Part shown: one piece after another, positions 31,173 to 36,207 of the stretch | Position numbering within the stretch: the first letter of the stretch is position 1 | How the letters are laid out: every line of letters starts with the position of its first letter | Assembly: GCA_964565335.1 (NCBI GenBank) | Contig: CAZMEN010000025.1 | Coordinates: forward strand, 1 to 36,207 | DNA length: 36,207 nt | Origin: Litorimonas sp964565335 | GTDB lineage: Bacteria > Pseudomonadota > Alphaproteobacteria > Caulobacterales > Maricaulaceae | Direction of reading: 5' to 3' | The notes under the pieces: model-generated | What the model saw: only the letters and a program-made list of their open reading frames with translations | Told to the model about the DNA's origin: nothing | The model's database searches: none | Made by a program: the position numbers and the translations under genes

Positions 31173-32324
31173 TTATTGCCTAAGCCCGGCAGGGCCCGTA
31201 CGCGCAAAATCTTCATTCGTCAGCGTAACGGTAATCCCGTCTTTGTCCGTTGGGAGCGGGCGAAAATTTGCAACGCCATATCCGCTTTCCAGACACATCT
31301 CGCGCCCAAGCGCTGAAAACTGCGCTTCGGCAATACAGAACTGCGCAGGGATTGTCGCAATAGAACGCAACTTCAAATCCGGAGGTTTACTCTCTGAGTC
31401 TGTCGGCGGGATAGCTCCGTCCACTGGCAGCTCAATCTTCGCCGCTTTCAAAGCGTAATAATGCATATCCAGACCTTGAAGGGCGCGGGTGATAGAGCGC
31501 ACGCATGTCTCGGGTTTGACTTGCCACCAGCCGCGAGATGTCCAGTTACCGTCTTCCTGTAATCCGATAGCTGCAAAAATATCCGTGTCACTTTTATTGC
31601 AAAATTCCAGACCAATCGTGTCCATTTTTGTTTGCGCGGCGGCGGCGAGGGCGGAAATCAGAGCCGGTCCTTCGGGTAGAGCGTCTAAACTTTCCGCCTT
31701 TTGGAATTCCCGCAAAGAGCGTGATGTGCGGCGACCCGGGACACCGTCCACAGCTGTGATTTTATAACCTGCATCGCGTAAGAGGCGCTGCGTCCCTGCG
31801 GTCAGGGCTTTGTCCTTAAAGTCGGAAGGTTCAATCAATGTTGTGGTTTCTTCGCCGGGTTTGACGGCAAAATAGTCGCGCGTGTCAAAATTCATGACCC
31901 GGCAATTATCTGTTGCAGCAGAGATGAAATCTTCGTCTTTGGCGCAAAGTGTGACATCCCCTTTCCATTCACGAATTCCGCCGCGATGAACGGGACTGCT
32001 CTCAGCATAAAGAAAACGCGGAGCATTTCGGGCAACGGTTTCGGCAATGCAGTCTCCTGGTTTGGCTTCGCGCCATCCTTTCGCTTTGACTTCACCGTCG
32101 CGTAACGTGGCATGGGCCAAACGCAGAATGAAAGACGTCTCGTTACAAATACTCCACGCCATTGTGTCGGCGGGATTAATTATGGCGGTGTTAGTACTGC
32201 GATCCGCATTTCTGATGTCTTGGGTCGATGTCTGAGCAAGAGCTGAAGAGGAGAGGCCTGTTGCGATCAAGAGTGAAGACGCGAAAAGGGAGGTAAAGAG
32301 GGGGGGAACAGGTTTTACGCTCAT
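31173..32324 (-). CDS. Exported protein with two DUF1036 domains around a peptidoglycan-binding-like motif
   Basis: The 383-residue protein has a signal peptide ending ALA-Q near residue 30. A first DUF1036-type domain (about 56-160) starts WSICNETSFILRLAHATL and has GWREAKPGDC. The middle (about 180-215) reads AGYKITAVDGVPGRRTSRSL, the PG_binding_1 pattern of wall-binding proteins. A second DUF1036-type domain (about 238-345) has LEFCNKSDTDIFAAIGL and GWWQVKPETC. DUF1036 proteins are membrane/periplasmic proteins of unknown role; a duplicated domain with a possible wall anchor in between is notable. Its start overlaps the argB stop by four bases (ATGA). Confidence 0.85.
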   Translation of the reverse strand: MSVKPVPPLFTSLFASSLLIATGLSSSALAQTSTQDIRNADRSTNTAIINPADTMAWSICNETSFILRLAHATLRDGEVKAKGWREAKPGDCIAETVARNAPRFLYAESSPVHRGGIREWKGDVTLCAKDEDFISAATDNCRVMNFDTRDYFAVKPGEETTTLIEPSDFKDKALTAGTQRLLRDAGYKITAVDGVPGRRTSRSLREFQKAESLDALPEGPALISALAAAAQTKMDTIGLEFCNKSDTDIFAAIGLQEDGNWTSRGWWQVKPETCVRSITRALQGLDMHYYALKAAKIELPVDGAIPPTDSESKPPDLKLRSIATIPAQFCIAEAQFSALGREMCLESGYGVANFRPLPTDKDGITVTLTNEDFARTGPAGLRQ

Positions 32325-33181
32325 CTAATTAATGTCCCCGCGCCCATATCGGTGAAGAGTTCCACCAAAAGGCCATGGGCGCGCCGCCCATCCAATATAA
32401 CAACCGCTTCAACGCCTGCTTTTAACGCATCGATCGCCGTGTTTAATTTTGGAATCATACCGCCGAGCGCGACGCCGTTATCAATCAGGCCTTGCGCATC
32501 TTTGACAGACAGATCCGTTAGTAGGTTTTTCTCGGCGTCCATAACGCCTTCAATGTCGGTCAGCAGCATAAGGCGCGCGGCATTCAGCGCTCCCGCAATT
32601 ACGCCGGCGGCTGTGTCGGCATTGACGTTATAGCTCTCGCCTTTTGCCCCGCCGCTGATGGGCGAGATGACGGGTATGAACCCTGGCCGTGTTTCCGCAA
32701 GGGTATGAATAACTAGCGGGTCAACCGACACAGGCTTTCCTGTAAAGCCGAGGGCGTCATTGACGGGTTCAGCGACAATTAATCCCGCATCGCGCCCTGA
32801 CAGGCCAACGGCCCGTCCGCCAGCTTGGTTGATGGCGGCGACAAGGGATTTATTGATATTGCCAGAGAGCACCATTTCGGCGACATCCACTGTGGCTTTA
32901 TCGGTCACGCGCAATCCATCCACAAATTCGGATGTCAGATTAAGACGATCCAACATGGAGCCAATTTGCGGTCCGCCGCCATGCACAACGACTGGGCGCA
33001 GTCCGCATTGGCGTAGCAAAACGATATCATTGGCAAATTGACGGGTCAGCGCGTCATCGCCCATGGCATGACCCCCAAATTTTACGACAATTGTTCGCGC
33101 AGCGTGGCGCTGAATAAAAGGCAAAGCCTCGGAGAGGACTTGCGCAGTTGTCCAACTGCTTTCATTTGCGCGGCGTTTCAT
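32321..33181 (-). CDS. argB: Acetylglutamate kinase
   Basis: ArgB phosphorylates N-acetylglutamate in arginine synthesis. The catalytic Lys34 lies in VVKFGGHAMGD; VVVHGGGPQIGSML is the substrate/phosphate loop, and LTDIEGVMD and GGMIPKLNTAIDAL are C-terminal nucleotide-site motifs. The length, 286 residues, is slightly short but normal. In many alphaproteobacteria argB follows engB as here (five bases apart). The DUF1036 gene overlaps its stop. Confidence 0.97.
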   Translation of the reverse strand: MKRRANESSWTTAQVLSEALPFIQRHAARTIVVKFGGHAMGDDALTRQFANDIVLLRQCGLRPVVVHGGGPQIGSMLDRLNLTSEFVDGLRVTDKATVDVAEMVLSGNINKSLVAAINQAGGRAVGLSGRDAGLIVAEPVNDALGFTGKPVSVDPLVIHTLAETRPGFIPVISPISGGAKGESYNVNADTAAGVIAGALNAARLMLLTDIEGVMDAEKNLLTDLSVKDAQGLIDNGVALGGMIPKLNTAIDALKAGVEAVVILDGRRAHGLLVELFTDMGAGTLIR

Positions 33182-33186
33182 AACGC

Positions 33187-33879
33187 CTATCTCTTAGCCA
33201 GATTTTCGGGAAGCGCCAAGTCAGCAATCTCAGCCCGCAGATAATCTAGCCCGTCCTTTTTTTCAGAACTCGTAGAAATCACAGTGGGATAGGCTGCAGG
33301 GCGCCTCGCGATAGCGTTTTGTGTGGCTTTCAGAACCTTTTCAAGCGCGCCTTTTTTGAGCTTATCGGTTTTTGTCAAAATAATTTGATAGGTCACAGCG
33401 GTTTCGTCGAGCATGTCCATGACCTCAATATCGGTGGTTTTTATGCCGTGGCGACTGTCCACTAAGAAAAAGATGCGCCGCAGTCCTGCTCGTCCGCGCA
33501 AATAGGCTTTGGTCAGAGTTTGCCAATGCGCAATATCGGATTTTGAGGCTTTCGCGTAACCAAAGCCCGGTAAATCGACGAGGAATAATCGTCCGTCGAC
33601 ATTAAAGTAATTCAGCTCTCTTGTGCGGCCCGGCGTGTTAGACGCCCGCGCCAAACCTTTGCGGTTTGTCAGGGCATTAATCAGCGAGGATTTGCCGACA
33701 TTTGACCGACCGGCAAAACAAATCTCGGGCAGGTCAGGTGGGGGCAATGTTTCGAGGCTGACCGCGCTGCGCATAAAATCTACGTTACGGGCAAAAAGCA
33801 GTCGTCCGCGTTCCTTATCATCGCGGCTAAGCTTAGGCTCAGCTTCGGCGGTTGGGGGGACGGACGGGGCGTCAGACAT
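33187..33879 (-). CDS. engB: Ribosome biogenesis GTPase EngB (YihA/YsxC)
   Basis: EngB is a small GTPase needed for large-subunit assembly. G1 is GRSNVGKS (57-64); G2/G3 are NTPGRTRELNYF and DLPGFGYA; G4 is TKTDK. The 230-residue protein has a disordered Pro/Glu-rich N terminus of about 20 residues. It lies between yidC and argB, the usual alphaproteobacterial order. Confidence 0.97.
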   Translation of the reverse strand: MSDAPSVPPTAEAEPKLSRDDKERGRLLFARNVDFMRSAVSLETLPPPDLPEICFAGRSNVGKSSLINALTNRKGLARASNTPGRTRELNYFNVDGRLFLVDLPGFGYAKASKSDIAHWQTLTKAYLRGRAGLRRIFFLVDSRHGIKTTDIEVMDMLDETAVTYQIILTKTDKLKKGALEKVLKATQNAIARRPAAYPTVISTSSEKKDGLDYLRAEIADLALPENLAKR

Positions 33880-33896
33880 GATGGGCTTCGATACGC

Positions 33897-35696
33897 CTAT
33901 TTTGACGTATCGGGTTCCGCCTTACCTGTGATTTTCCGGAAGAATTTATCGACCGGTGTGTCCACGTTAAATTTCCGCGTAATGATATATTGCTGACCGA
34001 AGGACAGGATATTGTTCCAAACCCAGTAAAGGAGCAAACCGGCGGGGAAGGGCGCAAGGATAAACATGAATACCCATGGCATCCACTTCATCATCTTTTG
34101 CATCATCTCGGCTTGTTCGCCGCCGCCTGCCCCTGCGGGCGGGGTCAGCGTGTACATCAGGCTCATAGAGATACCATAAAGAATGGCGAGCGGGCCAATG
34201 GCGATGAAGGTCAAGAAACCGATATTTCCTGGAATAGCGTCCCATGGGAAAAGACCGAAACCGTTTAAGATGGATAACGGGTCTTTCGCAGACAAGTCTT
34301 TGATATAGCCGATAAAGGGGGCGTGGCGCATATCGATATTGATAAAGACTGATTTATAGAGGGCGAAGAATACGAAAATGGTCGGAATAATTGGCAAACA
34401 ACCGGCCATCGGATTGACGCCTTCCTTTTTATAAAGCGCCATCATTTCCTGCTGCAGCTTCATGCGGTCATCTTTAAAGCGTTCCTGCAATTTTTTCTGC
34501 TTTGGCTGCACTTTCTTCATTTTCGCTTGGCTCTCATATTGCTTGTTAAAGAGCGGGAACATGAAGAGCTTGATAATCAGCGTGAGCGCAAGAATACCGA
34601 CACCGAAATTGCCGAAGAGTGTTCCGAGCTTGGACAGCGCCCAATAAATCGGCTTGACCAATATACCAACAAAGCCCCAATCGATGGCGCGTTCCATTTG
34701 CGCGATACCGTATTCTTGCTCATATTTCTTGAGCACGCCGCGGTCTTTGGCGCCGGCGAACATAAAGCCTGTCGAGGTGATAGACGCGCCCGGCGTTAGT
34801 GTGGTGGCCGCCATAGTGTAAGAGGTTTCATAGACGTCTTGATCGTTGATGGTTCTGAAATTCCGCTCTGCCGTAATGACTTTGTCTTGCGGCGCGATGG
34901 CGGCCAAGAGCCAATATTTATCGGTCAAGCCAACCCAACCGGATTGTCCTGTTTCTGACCAACTGCCCTTTTTGCGAAGGCCTTTATATTTCATGTCGTT
35001 GTAAGAGTTGTCGACGATGGAAATTGGGCCTTCTTGGATAATGAAGAAATTAGTCAAATCATCAGGTAAGCTGTGCTGGCGCGTAACGCCTTTGCGCTGA
35101 AGCGCCAATTCACTGCTGGATGTATTCGTTACGACATCTTCGATCTTAATCAGGTAACGATCATCAACCGTCATTGTGCGGCGAACTTCAAACCCGTCCG
35201 CGCTATACCCTAAAATAACGGGAGAAGTCGGCGTGAGGGTCGAGCCCGACACAATAGCCCAAGGCGTATCAAAACCGTTTGTGGCCAGTCCTGCGCGCAC
35301 CCAGTTATCGGTAATATAGGCCGCTTTTTCGGAGCCTTCAGGCGAAAGCAGTGAGACTTGGCCGTCTGCGGGGTCAAGCGTGTTGTCATAATTATTCAGC
35401 GTCACATCATCAAAACGCGCACCTGTTGTCAGAAAACTGCCGCGCATACCGGGCGAATCGATCTTAATCCGTTCCCCTTGTCCGATGAGGTCTTCACGCG
35501 GCAGAAGCTTTGGAGCCGTGATAACCGGAGCCGCCGGTGTTCCGTCAACTGTTTGCTCGGCTGTGGCGCGGGCCATTTCTTCTTGGGCATTTTGTTTTGC
35601 CCGCTCAACTGCGGGGCCTTGGACGAAAATCCAATACCCGATTAAAACAATCGAGGAGAGTATCATGGCGAGGATGAAATTTTTTTGTTCGTTCAT
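33897..35696 (-). CDS. yidC: Membrane protein insertase YidC
   Basis: YidC inserts and folds inner-membrane proteins, alone or with SecYEG. The first helix (residues 5-25) is followed by a large periplasmic domain (about 60-350) and the conserved Oxa1-like five-helix core (about 365-575), with FPLFNKQYESQAKMKKVQPK and NPMAGCLPIIPTIFVFFALY as hallmarks. At 599 residues it is of normal size for the Gram-negative form. The oxidase subunits at the window start are among its likely clients. No yidD gene lies between it and rnpA. Confidence 0.98.
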   Translation of the reverse strand: MNEQKNFILAMILSSIVLIGYWIFVQGPAVERAKQNAQEEMARATAEQTVDGTPAAPVITAPKLLPREDLIGQGERIKIDSPGMRGSFLTTGARFDDVTLNNYDNTLDPADGQVSLLSPEGSEKAAYITDNWVRAGLATNGFDTPWAIVSGSTLTPTSPVILGYSADGFEVRRTMTVDDRYLIKIEDVVTNTSSSELALQRKGVTRQHSLPDDLTNFFIIQEGPISIVDNSYNDMKYKGLRKKGSWSETGQSGWVGLTDKYWLLAAIAPQDKVITAERNFRTINDQDVYETSYTMAATTLTPGASITSTGFMFAGAKDRGVLKKYEQEYGIAQMERAIDWGFVGILVKPIYWALSKLGTLFGNFGVGILALTLIIKLFMFPLFNKQYESQAKMKKVQPKQKKLQERFKDDRMKLQQEMMALYKKEGVNPMAGCLPIIPTIFVFFALYKSVFINIDMRHAPFIGYIKDLSAKDPLSILNGFGLFPWDAIPGNIGFLTFIAIGPLAILYGISMSLMYTLTPPAGAGGGEQAEMMQKMMKWMPWVFMFILAPFPAGLLLYWVWNNILSFGQQYIITRKFNVDTPVDKFFRKITGKAEPDTSK

Positions 35697-35722
35697 CAGT
35701 CTGCTTTTTCCGTTTGAAAGCG

Positions 35723-36133
35723 CTAATCGGCTTTTTTCTTCTGTTTCACATCTGCGTTAATGCGGGGTTTAGCCCCATTGCGTTTGCAAAGCGTTATGAG
35801 CGCTTTTTTCGTGTCGTCAAGCAAAGCTGACCATTCTCGGCCGACTGTACTGTCTCGGGCGATAAAGACATAGTCATGTCCGGGCAAACCATGCTCAGGC
35901 AGCAGGGCTCTGGCGAGTTCCCGCAAGCGGCGTTTGGCCCGGTTCCGTATGACGGCATTCCCAATTTTCTTGGTCGCCGTAAAACCGACTCTTAAACCCT
36001 CATGCGTTGGATTGGCGCGCATTTGAATGACGATGCCGCCCTGAGCGCGATAAGCGCCCTCTCTGACATATAAAAACTCGGCCCGCTTTTTCAGCACGCC
36101 GAGTTTCGAAATCTTATGAGTATTGGCCGTCAT
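35723..36133 (-). CDS. rnpA: Ribonuclease P protein component
   Basis: RnpA is the basic protein cofactor of RNase P, which trims the 5' end of tRNA precursors. The RNR signature is VIRNRAKRRLREL (around residues 61-73), preceded by LRVGFTATKKIGNA. The C-terminal DYVFIARDST strand is also conserved. The 136-residue length includes a basic tail. It is 20 bases downstream of rpmH. Confidence 0.96.
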   Translation of the reverse strand: MTANTHKISKLGVLKKRAEFLYVREGAYRAQGGIVIQMRANPTHEGLRVGFTATKKIGNAVIRNRAKRRLRELARALLPEHGLPGHDYVFIARDSTVGREWSALLDDTKKALITLCKRNGAKPRINADVKQKKKAD

Positions 36134-36153
36134 AAACGGCGGCTCATTTTATC

Positions 36154-36207
36154 TTAAGCAGAAAGGGACTTACGGCCCTTTGCGCGGCGACGTGACAAGA
36201 TTTGACG
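36154..36207 (-). CDS. rpmH: 50S ribosomal protein L34 (3' end; start outside window)
   Basis: The last 17 codons of L34 are visible on the minus strand, reading RQILSRRRAKGRKSLSA and a TAA stop. This basic ending is characteristic of L34, a small protein of the large ribosomal subunit. Its place before rnpA and yidC is the universal bacterial order. The 5' part lies beyond the window. Confidence 0.92.
   Translation of the reverse strand, partial: RQILSRRRAKGRKSLSA

Noticed and set aside
1..36207. CRISPR arrays, insertion sequences, tRNA or rRNA genes
   Set aside because: No regularly spaced repeats, transposase motifs, cloverleaf sequences or rRNA segments were found by reading both strands.

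Overview
The window reads as chromosomal DNA of an alphaproteobacterium. I infer this from the aa3-type cytochrome oxidase operon order (ctaD, ctaB, coxF-like, ctaG, ctaE, DUF983, SURF1), the rpmH-rnpA-yidC-engB-argB block and the def-fmt-truA block. The style of the proteins is closest to marine stalked or dimorphic bacteria (Hyphomonadaceae/Maricaulales type), but that placement is by eye only. No rRNA, tRNA, insertion sequence or CRISPR array was seen.

Layout. 1-5443: respiratory oxidase genes and their assembly factors. The 3' end of ctaD is followed in the same frame by a truncated COX1-like paralogue, the most unusual gene here. 5460-9042: an acetyltransferase, YqgE/AlgH, a peroxiredoxin, an SPFH/NfeD membrane pair and a DUF1801 protein. 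The SPFH gene is cut by a 10-N scaffold gap that is almost certainly an artefact. 9043-11080: an AT-rich islet with a DUF2971 gene and a SieB-type superinfection-exclusion gene, probably acquired phage defence. 11081-17068: rnhA, ispH, a lipoprotein, argS, a membrane lipoprotein, a VOC protein and a small Q/P/A-rich protein. 17090-22046: a tandem glycine riboswitch controlling gcvT-gcvH-(small membrane protein)-gcvPA-gcvPB, closed by a clear intrinsic terminator. 22080-26599: a methyltransferase, a structured non-coding RNA candidate (6S-like) with a strong terminator, a coupled pair (membrane protein plus membrane-anchored Hsp70/actin-fold ATPase) and a cupin. 26694-30338: a membrane protein, truA, fmt, def, an acidic orphan protein and a 59-residue zinc-ribbon protein. 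30379-36207: a HAD phosphatase, a DUF1036 protein, argB, engB, yidC, rnpA and the 3' end of rpmH, all on the minus strand.

How the genes work together. CtaB makes heme O, CtaG delivers copper, SURF1 helps heme insertion, and CtaD/CtaE are the oxidase subunits. The gcv genes encode the glycine cleavage system and are sensed by their own substrate through the riboswitch. Def and Fmt remove and add the formyl group of initiator Met. RnpA, L34 and YidC form the usual tRNA-processing, ribosome and membrane-insertion cluster. The best candidates for something undescribed are the COX1-like remnant coupled to ctaB, the Hsp70-like/membrane-partner pair, and the small membrane protein inside the glycine cleavage operon.
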